The translations under genes were made by a program, and so were the position numbers. From Pedococcus sp. 5OH_020 (GTDB lineage Bacteria > Actinomycetota > Actinomycetes > Actinomycetales > Dermatophilaceae), in NCBI RefSeq assembly GCF_027812955.1, contig NZ_JAPYZV010000004.1:124001-188000 (forward strand): a stretch of 64,000 nucleotides of DNA. The letters are read 5' to 3'. The notes beneath the pieces are model-generated. The model saw only the letters and a program-made list of their open reading frames with translations, was not told the DNA's origin and did no database searches. Shown piece after piece: positions 24,563 to 32,791 of the stretch (position 1 is its first letter; every line of letters begins with the position of its first letter).

Positions 24563-25383
24563 GCAGCACGCTGCGGGCGCCGGGCGCCCGACTGTCCCGG
24601 GCCCTGCCCATGCCGGCCGGCGCGGGGCTCGCTCGAATGCTCGTCGAGCGAAACGTCACCTCGTTCAGGCACGGCTGGATCGCCCTCGCCACGGGGTTCG
24701 CCGAGCCGGTGTTCTACCTGTTCTCCCTCGGAATCGGGATCGGTGCCCTCGTCCACAGCGTGCGGACGGACTCCGGCCTGGCGGTGACATACCCCCAGTT
24801 CGTGGCACCCGCCCTTCTCGCGGCGTCGGCGATGAACGGCGCGGTCTTCGACTCCACCTTCAACGTCTTCTTCAAGCTGAAGTACGCGCGGCTGTACGAC
24901 GCCGTCCTTGCCACGCCCATGGGGCCACGCGACATCGCGGTGGGCGAGATCACCTGGTCGCTCATGCGCGGCGGCCTCTACTCAGCCGCCTTTCTCGTGG
25001 TCGCGCTCCTTGCGGGTGCGGTGCGGTCGTGGTGGGCGCTGCTGGCCCTGCCAGCCGCCGTGTTCATCGGCTTCGCCTTCGCCGCCGTGGGGATGTTCGC
25101 GACCACCTTCATGAGGTCCTGGGTGGACTTCGACTACGTCACACTCGCCATCCAGCCGATGTTCCTCTTCTCGGCGACGTTCTTCCCGCTGTCGACCTAC
25201 CCAGGTGCGCTTCAGTGGTTGGTGCAGCTGACCCCGCTGTACCACGGGGTGGCTTTGGAGCGAGCGCTGATGCTGGGCGACACCGGGTGGGGAGTCCTCG
25301 GCCACGTGGGCTACCTGGTGGTGCTGGGGTCGGTCGGAGTGGTGGGTGCTGCGCGCCGGCTCGACAGCCTGCTGTTGTCCTGA
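24559..25383 (+). CDS. ABC-2 type transporter permease (NodJ-like), second copy
   Basis: Second membrane subunit, 274 residues, six helices. It is a diverged paralogue of the preceding gene, sharing FYLFSLGIGIGALVH, KYARLYDAVLATPMGPRDIA, MFLFSATFFPLSTYP and TPLYHGVALERALML. The ATG overlaps the previous stop (ATGA). Two different permeases with one ATPase is the DrrAB-like arrangement with a split membrane dimer. The 316-nt recA control region follows directly. Confidence 0.92.
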   Translation: MSSTLRAPGARLSRALPMPAGAGLARMLVERNVTSFRHGWIALATGFAEPVFYLFSLGIGIGALVHSVRTDSGLAVTYPQFVAPALLAASAMNGAVFDSTFNVFFKLKYARLYDAVLATPMGPRDIAVGEITWSLMRGGLYSAAFLVVALLAGAVRSWWALLALPAAVFIGFAFAAVGMFATTFMRSWVDFDYVTLAIQPMFLFSATFFPLSTYPGALQWLVQLTPLYHGVALERALMLGDTGWGVLGHVGYLVVLGSVGVVGAARRLDSLLLS

Positions 25384-25421
25384 CTGTTGTTGGATGCGTG
25401 GTGTCGGTCCTGATGGAGCGG

Positions 25422-25456
25422 TGGCCGTGGCCCTGGCCCTGGCCCTGGCCCTGGAG
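25422..25456 (+). repeat. TGGCCC hexanucleotide tandem repeat
   Basis: About five to six consecutive copies of TGGCCC, the first with one substitution, just downstream of the exporter operon. Likely replication slippage; no function seen. Confidence 0.7.
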
Positions 25457-25523
25457 CCGGCGTCGCGTGCCCTCTGTTGGCGTGCCGCGCCTGTCGGCGT
25501 GTCGGCGCGCGAGATCCGGACAG

Positions 25524-25545
25524 TCGAACAGACGTTCGGTAACCT
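25524..25545 (+). promoter_or_regulatory. SOS (LexA) box and -10 of the damage-inducible recA promoter
   Basis: TCGAACAGACGTTCGG (25524-25539) matches the actinobacterial LexA box TCGAAC-N4-GTTCGA with one outer mismatch. TAACCT directly after it (25540-25545) reads as the -10, so LexA would sit over the promoter core and block RNA polymerase. Confidence 0.85.
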
Positions 25546-25604
25546 GAGCACAGGTGGATCCCCGCCGTCTCGTCGTCCACAGGTCGCCCGGTGGTCTGCG
25601 CCGA

Positions 25605-25627
25605 GTGTCGGTGGCAACTCCTAGCGT
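25605..25627 (+). promoter_or_regulatory. RecA-independent DNA-damage promoter (PafBC-type motif) of recA
   Basis: GTGTCGGTG, then 8 nt (GCAACTCC), then TAGCGT. It matches the TTGTCRGTG-N8-TANNNT promoter at all but the first base, with exact spacer. Mycobacterial recA also has one LexA-controlled and one RecA-independent promoter. Confidence 0.75.
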
Positions 25628-25699
25628 CTGACCCAACAGCAGATGATCTGCCCGTGGGTCGAAGGCAGGCGCGCCCGACTCGATGCGAAAGAAGGAAGC

Positions 25700-26770
25700 G
25701 TGGCGAAAATGGCTGGAGCCAACGCAGCAGGCGTGGACCAGAAGGCAAAATCCCTCGATACCGTCATGGGGCAGATTGAGAAGTCGTTCGGCAAGGGCGC
25801 CGTGATGCGCCTTGGCGACGACGTCCGGCCGCCTATCGACGTCATTCCCACCGGGTCGATCGCGCTGGACGTCGCGCTCGGGATCGGCGGCCTGCCCCGG
25901 GGCCGGGTGGTCGAGATCTACGGCCCCGAGTCCTCGGGCAAGACCACTGTCGCCCTGCACGCCGTCGCCAACGCGCAGCGCGCAGGAGGCATCGCGGCGT
26001 TCATCGACGCCGAGCATGCGCTGGACCCCGAGTACGCGAAGAAGCTGGGCGTGGACACCGACGCCCTGCTCGTCAGCCAGCCGGACACCGGCGAGCAGGC
26101 GCTCGAGATCGCAGACATGCTGATCCGGTCCGGGGCGCTGGACATCATCGTCATAGATTCGGTGGCGGCCCTGGTGCCGCGAGCCGAGATCGAGGGCGAG
26201 ATGGGCGACAGCCACGTCGGCCTGCAGGCCCGGCTGATGTCGCAGGCCCTGCGCAAGCTCACCGGTGCACTCAACAACACCGGCACCACGGCGATCTTCA
26301 TCAACCAGCTCCGCGAGAAGATCGGCGTGATGTTCGGTTCGCCCGAGACGACGACCGGTGGCAAGGCGCTCAAGTTCTACGCCTCGGTGCGCCTGGACGT
26401 CCGGCGCATCGAGACGCTCAAGGACGGCAGCGAGCCGGTCGGTAACCGCACCAGGGTGAAGGTCGTCAAGAACAAGGTCTCCCCGCCGTTCAAACAGGCC
26501 GAGTTCGACATCCTTTACGGGCATGGCATCTCCCGCGAGGGTGGCCTCATCGACATGGGCGTGGAGCAGGGCTTCGTCCGCAAGGCCGGCGCCTGGTACA
26601 CGTACGAGGGCGACCAGCTGGGGCAGGGCAAGGAGAACGCCCGGCAGTTCCTGAAGGACAACCCGGACCTGGGCAACGAGATCGAGAAGAAGATCAAGGA
26701 GAAGCTCGGCGTCGGGCCTCAGGTGGACAAGCCGGCCGAGCCCGGGACAGACGTCCCGGTCGAGTTCTGA
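25700..26770 (+). CDS. recA: Recombinase RecA
   Basis: DNA strand-exchange ATPase that also triggers LexA self-cleavage. 356 residues with no intein. Walker [10 protein letters not shown] begins at about residue 75; [17 protein letters not shown] is the Walker B strand, [20 protein letters not shown] covers loop L2, and the C-terminal domain ends in an acidic/Pro tail. A GTG at 25700 and an ATG at 25709 are both possible starts; an AAGGA lies 3-4 nt before the GTG and about 12 nt before the ATG, so neither is ideal. Two damage-inducible promoters lie upstream and recX follows. Confidence 0.96.
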   Translation: MAKMAGANAAGVDQKAKSLDTVMGQIEKSFGKGAVMRLGDDVRPPIDVIPTGSIALDVALGIGGLPRGRVVEIYGPESSGKTTVALHAVANAQRAGGIAAFIDAEHALDPEYAKKLGVDTDALLVSQPDTGEQALEIADMLIRSGALDIIVIDSVAALVPRAEIEGEMGDSHVGLQARLMSQALRKLTGALNNTGTTAIFINQLREKIGVMFGSPETTTGGKALKFYASVRLDVRRIETLKDGSEPVGNRTRVKVVKNKVSPPFKQAEFDILYGHGISREGGLIDMGVEQGFVRKAGAWYTYEGDQLGQGKENARQFLKDNPDLGNEIEKKIKEKLGVGPQVDKPAEPGTDVPVEF

Positions 26771-26887
26771 GCCTCCGACTTCTGAGCCTTGACAAACTTC
26801 TGAGCCTCAACGGACGCAGAGCCGCAGCTCTCACACTCCGTCACCCAGCCCGTCATCAGTGGAGGCCGTCATGGGTCGAAGCCCGTC
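26771..26887 (+). other. recA-recX gap
   Basis: 117 nt with two direct copies of ACTTCTGAGCCT near 26778 and 26798 and a TTGACA word between them without a matching -10. No hairpin strong enough to call a terminator, so recX is probably read through from recA. Confidence 0.35.
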
Positions 26888-27544
26888 ATGAACGACCGAC
26901 ACGCAGCAGCGAGAGCAGCCCTGGAGGCTGCTCTCGCTGCTGGCGACGCACCCAGCTCCACCTCGGGCGAGCCGCAGGTCACGCCGACCAGAGGCCGGTC
27001 TTCGGCGTGGCAGCCGATCCCCGGAGATCCTGAAGCGGATCCGACGACTCGCGGCGACCAGGCTGACCCGCACGACGTTGCGAGACAGATCGTCCTACGA
27101 CAGCTCGCGTCGGCACCCAAGAGCCGCAAGCAGCTGCGCGACAAGCTGCGACAGCGTCACTGTCCGGACGACGTGGCGGAGGCTGTCCTCGACCGCATGA
27201 CCGAGGTGGGACTCATCGACGACGAGGCCTACGCGGGAATGGTCGTGCGCTCCCAGCAGGCGGGGCGCGGTCTCGCAGCTCGAGCGCTGGCCCGCGAGCT
27301 GCGAGCGAAGGGCGTCGACGAGGAGCTGGCCAAGGCCACCCTCGACGCGATGGACCCCGAGCAGGAGCGGGAGCGCGCGGAGCAGCTCGTGACGAAGCGG
27401 CTCAAGACGATGCATGGCCTGGATCCGACGGTGCAGCGGCGCAGGCTCGCCGGGATGTTGGCCCGCAAGGGGTATGCCTCCGACCTGTCCATGACCGTGA
27501 TCCGGGAGGCGCTGGCGCGGTCCCCGGAGCATCAGCGTGACTGA
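26888..27544 (+). CDS. recX: Regulatory protein RecX
   Basis: Binds RecA filaments and modulates their activity. 218 residues: a 60-residue low-complexity Ala/Ser/Pro head, then the three-helix RecX repeats with [48 protein letters not shown] and [16 protein letters not shown]. The C terminus has [20 protein letters not shown]. It follows recA on the same strand, and its end overlaps the possible early GTG start of miaB. Confidence 0.93.
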   Translation: MNDRHAAARAALEAALAAGDAPSSTSGEPQVTPTRGRSSAWQPIPGDPEADPTTRGDQADPHDVARQIVLRQLASAPKSRKQLRDKLRQRHCPDDVAEAVLDRMTEVGLIDDEAYAGMVVRSQQAGRGLAARALARELRAKGVDEELAKATLDAMDPEQERERAEQLVTKRLKTMHGLDPTVQRRRLAGMLARKGYASDLSMTVIREALARSPEHQRD

Positions 27545-27572
27545 GATGCCACCCCGTACCCTTGTCCGTGCG

Positions 27573-29117
27573 ATGAGTGCTTCCACTGCCTACAAGACCT
27601 ACGACGTCCGGACCCACGGGTGCCAGATGAACGTCCACGACTCCGAGCGGCTCGCTGGGCTGCTGGAGAGCGTCGGGTACGTCGACGTGAACAGCCTGCC
27701 CTTGCCGGAGCGCCCCGAGGCCGCTGACGTCGTCGTCTTCAACACCTGCGCGGTGCGGGAGAACGCGGACAACAAGCTCTACGGCAACCTCGGCCAGCTG
27801 CGCCCCGCGAAGACCCGCAACCCGGACATGCAGATCGCCGTGGGCGGCTGTCTGGCCCAGAAGGACCGCGCCACGATCGTCGCCCGCGCGCCGTGGGTGG
27901 ATGTCGTCTTCGGGACCAACAACCTCGGCAGCCTGCCGGCCCTGCTCGAGCGTGCACGGCACAACCGTGCGGCGGAGGTGGAGATCCTGGAGAGCCTGGA
28001 GGTCTTTCCCTCCACCCTGCCCACCCGACGCGACTCCGCCTATGCGGCGTGGGTGTCGATCTCGGTGGGATGCAACAACACCTGCACGTTCTGCATCGTG
28101 CCGAGCCTGCGCGGCAAGGAGGCGGACCGTCGACCGGGCGACGTTCTCGCCGAGATCGACGCGCTGGTGGCCCAGGGCGTGGTCGAGGTCACTCTGCTCG
28201 GGCAGAACGTCAATACCTACGGGGTGGAGTTCGGTGACCGGTTGGCGTTCAGCAAGCTGCTGCGGGCCTGCGGCGAGATCGAAGGTCTGGAGCGGGTGCG
28301 CTTCACGAGCCCCCATCCGGCTGCATTCACCGAGGACGTCATAGCAGCCATGGCGCAGACGCCGAACGTCATGCCCAGCCTGCACATGCCGCTGCAGTCG
28401 GGCTCGGACAAGGTGCTCAGGGACATGCGCCGCTCCTACCGCAGCGCGAAGTTCCTCGGAATCCTGGACCGTGTGCGCGCCCAGATCCCGGATGCCGCCA
28501 TCACGACCGACATCATCGTCGGCTTCCCGGGGGAGACGGAGGCCGACTTCGAGGAGACGTTGCGGGTGGTGCGGGCGTCCCGGTTCTCCAGCGCCTTCAC
28601 GTTCCAGTACTCGATCCGCCCTGGGACGCCTGCCGCCACGATGCCTGACCAGCTTCCCAAGGCCGTGGTGCAGGAACGGTACGACCGGCTTCTCGCCGTG
28701 CAGGAGGAGGTGTCCTGGGCAGAGAACCGCGCTCTGGAGGGACGCACCGTAGAGGTGCTGGTCTCCACGGGCGAGGGGCGCAAGGACCGCTCCACGCAGC
28801 GTCTTTCCGGACGTGCACGCGACAACCGGCTGGTGCACTTCGCCGTTCCGGAGGGCGTCACGGCGCCGCGACCGGGGGACGTCGTGACCGTCGATGTCAC
28901 CTACGGTGCCCCGCACCACCTCGTCGCGGACTCCGCACTCCTGGGCGGCGGTTCATTCGCAGTTCGCCGCACGGCCGGCGGTGACGCCTGGCAGGCGCTT
29001 CAGGACGGTCCGGTGCCGGGCAAACCGCCGGTCGCACCGGGGAGGCCGAGCGTGTCACTGGGGATGCCGACTGTCGGCCGGCCGGCAGTGACGACTTCGG
29101 CTCCGCAATGCGGCTGA
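27573..29117 (+). CDS. miaB: tRNA-2-methylthio-N6-dimethylallyladenosine synthase MiaB
   Basis: Radical-SAM methylthiotransferase modifying A37 of tRNAs reading UNN codons, acting after MiaA (encoded 1.2 kb downstream). 514 residues from the chosen ATG: UPF0004 domain ([39 protein letters not shown]), radical-SAM cysteines Cys167, Cys171 and Cys174 in [23 protein letters not shown], and the TRAM domain. About 50 extra Pro/Gly/Val-rich residues follow the TRAM domain ([17 protein letters not shown]), which MiaB normally lacks. Alternative in-frame starts are GTG 27537 and ATG 27546. Confidence 0.95.
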   Translation: MSASTAYKTYDVRTHGCQMNVHDSERLAGLLESVGYVDVNSLPLPERPEAADVVVFNTCAVRENADNKLYGNLGQLRPAKTRNPDMQIAVGGCLAQKDRATIVARAPWVDVVFGTNNLGSLPALLERARHNRAAEVEILESLEVFPSTLPTRRDSAYAAWVSISVGCNNTCTFCIVPSLRGKEADRRPGDVLAEIDALVAQGVVEVTLLGQNVNTYGVEFGDRLAFSKLLRACGEIEGLERVRFTSPHPAAFTEDVIAAMAQTPNVMPSLHMPLQSGSDKVLRDMRRSYRSAKFLGILDRVRAQIPDAAITTDIIVGFPGETEADFEETLRVVRASRFSSAFTFQYSIRPGTPAATMPDQLPKAVVQERYDRLLAVQEEVSWAENRALEGRTVEVLVSTGEGRKDRSTQRLSGRARDNRLVHFAVPEGVTAPRPGDVVTVDVTYGAPHHLVADSALLGGGSFAVRRTAGGDAWQALQDGPVPGKPPVAPGRPSVSLGMPTVGRPAVTTSAPQCG

Positions 29118-29149
29118 GCCGCATGGCTCCGCGGTGCGGCTGAGCCGCA
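29109..29149 (+). terminator. Twin palindromes at the miaB stop codon
   Basis: TGCGGCTGAGCCGCA occurs twice (29109-29123 and 29135-29149). Each copy is a 6-bp perfect hairpin with a TGA loop, and in the first copy that TGA is the miaB stop. Likely a transcript end structure; there is no T-tract. Confidence 0.4.
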
Positions 29150-29218
29150 GTGGCATGGCGTCGCCGGACGCGGTCGGCGACCCTGCCTAGCCGATAACGC
29201 CGGGCCAGGCCCTGCGGC

Positions 29219-29500
29219 TTACCCGTCGGACTCGCTGGTCTCGATGTCCATGTCGGTGGTCGAGCCGCTGTCGGGGTCGAAGCCGGAAGTGTCTGAGCCG
29301 GAAGTGTCCGAACCCGACGTGTGCGAGCCGGAAGTGTCCGAGCCTGAAGTGTCTGAGCCGGACGAGTCCGAGGTGCCCGACTGTCCGTCGAAGCCGGCGT
29401 CGCCCTGGCCTGCGACTCCTGCCTGTGACCCACCGCTGCCGGCCCCGGCCGCCTCCTCGGTACCTTCGCCTTGGTCGGGCAGGTCGGCCGGCTCGCTCAT
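29219..29500 (-). CDS. Acidic Ser-Gly-Asp-Thr repeat protein, hypothetical
   Basis: I do not recognise this 93-residue protein. It has an acidic Gly/Ala head (MSEPADLPDQGEGTEEAAG), then about seven SGSDT-like pentapeptides (TSGSDTSGSDTSGSHTSG and so on), and an acidic tail. No signal peptide, cysteine or hydrophobic stretch is present, so it should be soluble and disordered. Support for it being real is a GAGGAG ribosome site 6 nt before the ATG and a compact divergent region with def. The opposite strand is also open here because of the repeat, but it lacks a ribosome site. It might be a disordered linker-type or metal-binding protein; function unknown. Confidence 0.6.
   Translation of the reverse strand: MSEPADLPDQGEGTEEAAGAGSGGSQAGVAGQGDAGFDGQSGTSDSSGSDTSGSDTSGSHTSGSDTSGSDTSGFDPDSGSTTDMDIETSESDG
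29280..29370. repeat. 15-bp tandem repeat encoding SGSDT units
   Basis: Six or so copies of a GCCGGAAGTGTCTGA-like 15-mer with point differences; being a multiple of three, copy number can change without a frameshift. Confidence 0.75.
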
Positions 29501-29667
29501 CGTGCGCTCCTCGCGTCGGTTGATGGTGGGGTCGCGGCACGAAGGCCGCCGGCTCCATGGTTCCCCAGAGCCGTGACGCCCGCCACCGCAGTCCGCCCAG
29601 CCGGCGCGGCCCGCGCGCCCCAGTGCCCCGCGTCTGCGTCTGCTGCCCGATCTGGGAGACTCGCGGC

Positions 29668-30264
29668 ATGACGATCCGCCCCATCGTGATCACGGGCGAA
29701 CCGGTGCTGCACCGCCGGGCTGAGCCGGTCGACGCCTTCGACGCGGCGCTCACCGAGCTCATCACCGACATGTACGAGACCATGGACGCGGCCCATGGGG
29801 TGGGTCTCGCCGCCCCGCAGATCGGCGTAGGGCTGCGGGTGTTCACCTGGCAGATGGACAACGAGGATGGCGTCCCTGCGCGCGGTGCCATCGTGAACCC
29901 GTACCTCAGCCCCGCCAAGGCACCCCTCGACGACCCCGACCCGCACGACGACGTGGAGGGCTGCCTCTCCGTGCCGGGGGAGAGCTTTCCGCTCAAGCGG
30001 GGCGAGCGGGCCGGCGTCACGGGCTTCGACGTATCGGGCCGCCAGCTCTCTTTCGAGGCGACCGGTTGGTTCGCCCGCTGCATGCAGCACGAGTACGACC
30101 ACCTCAACGGCTTCCTCTACGTCGACAGGCTGAACGAGCGCTGGTCCAAGAAGGCTCGCAAGGCGATCAAGCAGCACGGCTGGGGAAAGCCCGGGCACAG
30201 CTGGATGCCCGGTGTGGACCCGGACCCCTTCGGTCACGACAGCCCGGACGAGCACGACCTGTGA
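29668..30264 (+). CDS. def: Peptide deformylase
   Basis: Removes the formyl group from nascent proteins at the ribosome exit. 198 residues. All three family motifs are present: GVGLAAPQIG, EGCLSVPG with the metal cysteine, and QHEYDHLNG with the metal histidines and catalytic glutamate. A C-terminal extension (SKKARKAIKQHGWGKPGHSW onward, ending in an acidic tail) is typical of actinobacterial type 1 enzymes. GAGACT ends 6 nt before the ATG and may be a weak leaderless -10. miaA starts 5 nt after the stop. Confidence 0.95.
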   Translation: MTIRPIVITGEPVLHRRAEPVDAFDAALTELITDMYETMDAAHGVGLAAPQIGVGLRVFTWQMDNEDGVPARGAIVNPYLSPAKAPLDDPDPHDDVEGCLSVPGESFPLKRGERAGVTGFDVSGRQLSFEATGWFARCMQHEYDHLNGFLYVDRLNERWSKKARKAIKQHGWGKPGHSWMPGVDPDPFGHDSPDEHDL

Positions 30265-30268
30265 GCCG

Positions 30269-31201
30269 ATGCCGGGGCCTCTGACCATCGCCGTCGTCGG
30301 CGCCACAGCCACCGGAAAGTCCGACCTCGCGCTGGACCTGGCCGAAGCCTGCGGCGGTGAGGTCGTGAACGCAGACGCCAGCCAGCTGTACGCCGGGATG
30401 GACATCGGGACCGCCAAGCTGACCGAGAGCCGCCGACGGGGGATCCCGCATCACCAGCTCGACGTCATCTCGGTGACCGAGGAGGCGTCCGTCGCGGCGT
30501 ACCAGCGTGCCGCACGCGCCGACCTCGACGGCATCCGCGAGCGCGGTCGGCACCCTGTCCTCGTCGGTGGGTCCGGGCTCTACGTCCGAGCCGCCCTCGA
30601 TCGCCTGGAGATCCCCCCGACCGACCGGGCGGTCCGGGCGCGCCTCGAGTGGGAGGCGGCGAGGGTAGGGGCTGCCAACCTATACGCCCGCCTGCGGGAG
30701 GTGGACCCCGCCGCGGCCCGCCACATCGAGCCGAACAATGTCCGGCGGATCGTCAGGGCCCTGGAGGTCCTCGAGCTGACCGGCAGGCCCTTCTCCGCCA
30801 CCATGCCCCGACGGGAGCTGCTGGTTCCGACGGTCCTCATCGGCCTGCGCGCTTCGCGGCCTGAGCTCGACGCGCGTATCGGGCGGCGGGTCGACGCCAT
30901 GTGGCGGGACGGGCTCCTCGACGAGGTGTCCCGGCTCGAGGCGCACGGGCTTCGCCGTGGGCGGACCGCGCCCCGGGCGCTGGGCTACGCCCAGGCGCTG
31001 GCCCAGCTCGACGGACGCCTGACCGAGGACGAGGCCAAGGCGGAGACGGCCCGGCTGACCCGTCGTCTGGCCCGCAGACAGGAGTCCTGGTTCGGTGCCG
31101 ACCCGCGCATCGTATGGCTCGACGCCGACGCTGCCGGCCTGAGCCGACGGGCTCTCGCCACGGTGGAGACAGCCATCAGGGACAATGACGGCCATGGCTG
31201 A
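30269..31201 (+). CDS. miaA: tRNA dimethylallyltransferase MiaA
   Basis: Adds the dimethylallyl group to A37 of tRNA, the substrate for MiaB. 310 residues. The P-loop is VVGATATGKSDLALDL; NADASQLYAGMDIGTAK, PHHQLDVISVTEEASVAAYQ, LVGGSGLYVRA and the RTAPRALGYAQAL signature follow in family order. The ATG starts the conserved strand directly. The end overlaps dapF by 8 nt (or 17 nt with the earlier dapF start), giving a def-miaA-dapF unit. Confidence 0.95.
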   Translation: MPGPLTIAVVGATATGKSDLALDLAEACGGEVVNADASQLYAGMDIGTAKLTESRRRGIPHHQLDVISVTEEASVAAYQRAARADLDGIRERGRHPVLVGGSGLYVRAALDRLEIPPTDRAVRARLEWEAARVGAANLYARLREVDPAAARHIEPNNVRRIVRALEVLELTGRPFSATMPRRELLVPTVLIGLRASRPELDARIGRRVDAMWRDGLLDEVSRLEAHGLRRGRTAPRALGYAQALAQLDGRLTEDEAKAETARLTRRLARRQESWFGADPRIVWLDADAAGLSRRALATVETAIRDNDGHG

Positions 31202-32054
31202 CCAGACCACCTTCACCAAGGGCCACGGGACCGAGAACGACTTCGTGCTCGTGCCCGACCTCGAGGGTGGCTCGCCGCTCACCGCGGCGCAGGCGGCGCT
31301 GCTCGCCGACCGGCATGCCGGTATCGGCGCCGACGGGGTGATCCGGGTGGTGCCCACGGCACTGGCGGGTGAGCCGGACGTGCTGTCTCAGGCGGGCGCC
31401 GCACGGTGGTTCATGGACTACCGGAACAACGACGGCGGCCTGGCCGAGATGTGTGGGAACGGGGCGCGCGTCTTCGCGGCGTACCTGCGGCGGGAGGGCC
31501 TGGAGACCGCGGACGAGTTCGCCATCGCGACGCGTGCCGGTACGAAGGTCGTGCGGTTCGAGGCCGCAGACCTGATCGCCGTGAATCTCGGTCCCTGGCG
31601 GCTGGCCCAGCCGCAGATCGCCGACGCCGAGGGTTTCGACGCCCTGGTGCATCTCGACGGGCACGAGCCGTTGTCCGCGCTGAGCCTCGATCTGGGCAAC
31701 CCCCACACCGTGGTCGCGCTGCCCGAGTCGCTGGACGTCGACACCCTCGATCTCCACCGGGCCCCCATGGTCAACCCGAGGCCGGAGCGCGGGACCAATG
31801 TCGAGCTGGTCCGTCCCATCGGCCCGGGCCACCTGCGGATGCGGGTCCACGAGCGCGGGGTCGGAGAGACGCGGTCGTGCGGGACGGGTGCGGCCGCTGC
31901 GGCCCTGGCCACCCGGTTCTGGGCCGGAGGAGGGGACACGTGGACTGTCGACGTGCCCGGCGGCAGGCTCCGAGTGCGGGCGCTACCGGACCAGCAGGTG
32001 GAGCTTGCCGGTCCGGCGGTGCTTGTCGCCGACGGCGTCACGCCCCTCGTCTGA
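31194..32054 (+). CDS. dapF: Diaminopimelate epimerase
   Basis: Converts LL- to meso-diaminopimelate for lysine and cell-wall crosslinks. 286 residues. One catalytic cysteine is in MCGNGARVFAAYL and the other in ETRSCGTGAAAAA; the opening FTKGHGTENDFVLV is characteristic. Two in-frame ATGs compete: 31185 (AGGGA 2 nt upstream) and 31194 (overlaps miaA by 8 nt, 7 nt behind a GACAAT hexamer). The 3' end overlaps the convergent methyltransferase gene by 17 nt. Confidence 0.94.
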   Translation: MADQTTFTKGHGTENDFVLVPDLEGGSPLTAAQAALLADRHAGIGADGVIRVVPTALAGEPDVLSQAGAARWFMDYRNNDGGLAEMCGNGARVFAAYLRREGLETADEFAIATRAGTKVVRFEAADLIAVNLGPWRLAQPQIADAEGFDALVHLDGHEPLSALSLDLGNPHTVVALPESLDVDTLDLHRAPMVNPRPERGTNVELVRPIGPGHLRMRVHERGVGETRSCGTGAAAAALATRFWAGGGDTWTVDVPGGRLRVRALPDQQVELAGPAVLVADGVTPLV

Positions 32055-32646
32055 CCTCGAGCACCCGAAAGCCCTTGTCCGAGGCGTAGCGGCGCACGGC
32101 ATACCGCTGCGGGAGGTTCGAAGTGAGCCAGCGCTGGAGCGAGTCCGAGCCCAGGTTCTTCTGCACCACGAGGTAGGCGGCTCCTCCCACGGCCAAGCGC
32201 GGCAGCCAGCTCAGCATCAGGTCGTGCAGGACGGCCTTGCCCACGCGGATGGGCGGGTTGGACCAGATCGCGTCGAACTCGAGATCGGTGGGCACCTGGT
32301 GAGGCAGGACGGCGCGGACACCGTCGAGCCGGAGAGTGGCGGCGTTCCGGCGGACCAGGTCCACCGACCGCTCGTTGACGTCGACGGCGTAGACCAGGGC
32401 CTCCGGAGCCAGCAGCCCCAGGGTCAGCGCGATCGGCCCCCATCCGCAGCCGAGGTCCAGAAGACGACCCGAGGTAGAAGGCGGGGGAGCCGTACGCAGC
32501 AGCACGGCCGTGCCCTTGTCGAGGGCGTCCGGGCTGAAGACCCCCGCCGCGGTCTCGACGGTGACGTCGCGGTCGGCCAGCCTGACGCGCAGTGGGCGCA
32601 CCTGACCGGGGGTGGCCGGCTGCGCGGTGAAGTAGTGCTCGCTCAT
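32038..32646 (-). CDS. Class I SAM methyltransferase (RsmC/RlmG-like)
   Basis: SAM-dependent methyltransferase of the small-subunit rRNA guanine-N2 type, 202 residues. The fold markers are GVFSPDALDKGTAVLL, motif I LLDLGCGWGPIALTLGL, VYAVDVNERSVDLVRRN, and the catalytic-type tetrapeptide NPPI in IWSNPPIRVGKAV, which is typical of N-methylation of bases. Single-domain, like other actinobacterial members. The ATG (MSEHYFTAQP) is followed upstream by a 15-bp duplication of GTGCTCGCTCATCGG, which creates a second out-of-frame ATG. The substrate is not certain. Confidence 0.85.
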   Translation of the reverse strand: MSEHYFTAQPATPGQVRPLRVRLADRDVTVETAAGVFSPDALDKGTAVLLRTAPPPSTSGRLLDLGCGWGPIALTLGLLAPEALVYAVDVNERSVDLVRRNAATLRLDGVRAVLPHQVPTDLEFDAIWSNPPIRVGKAVLHDLMLSWLPRLAVGGAAYLVVQKNLGSDSLQRWLTSNLPQRYAVRRYASDKGFRVLEVRRGA

Positions 32647-32791
32647 CGGACGGGGTGCTCGCTCATCGGTGCCAACGCTACTGGCAGGGCCGGCACTGAC
32701 CGACGCGGACGCGTGCTGGAGCCGACGTGTGAACCACCGGGGCATAAACCAGTCGGCAGACCGGTTGAAAGGATGAGATTCTTGAGGGGAT

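Larger units (their letters stand above)
25384..25699 (+). other. recA upstream control region
   Basis: 316 nt without a gene between the exporter operon and recA. It contains a TGGCCC hexamer repeat (25422-25456), a LexA/SOS box with adjoining -10 (25524-25545), a PafBC-type damage promoter (25605-25627) and a 72-nt leader to the recA start. Confidence 0.6.

Noticed and set aside
25422-25456. TGGCCC repeats as a regulatory element for recA
   Set aside because: They lie at the 3' end of the exporter operon, upstream of both recA promoters, and look like simple slippage.
26771-26887. TTGACA word between recA and recX as a recX promoter
   Set aside because: No -10 at 16-18 nt downstream; probably chance.
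29244-29576. Plus-strand frame with EVSEPEVSEP-type repeats opposite the SGSDT gene
   Set aside because: No ribosome site, and its end runs into the def promoter region. The minus frame has a good ribosome site. Both are open because the repeat unit is 15 bp.
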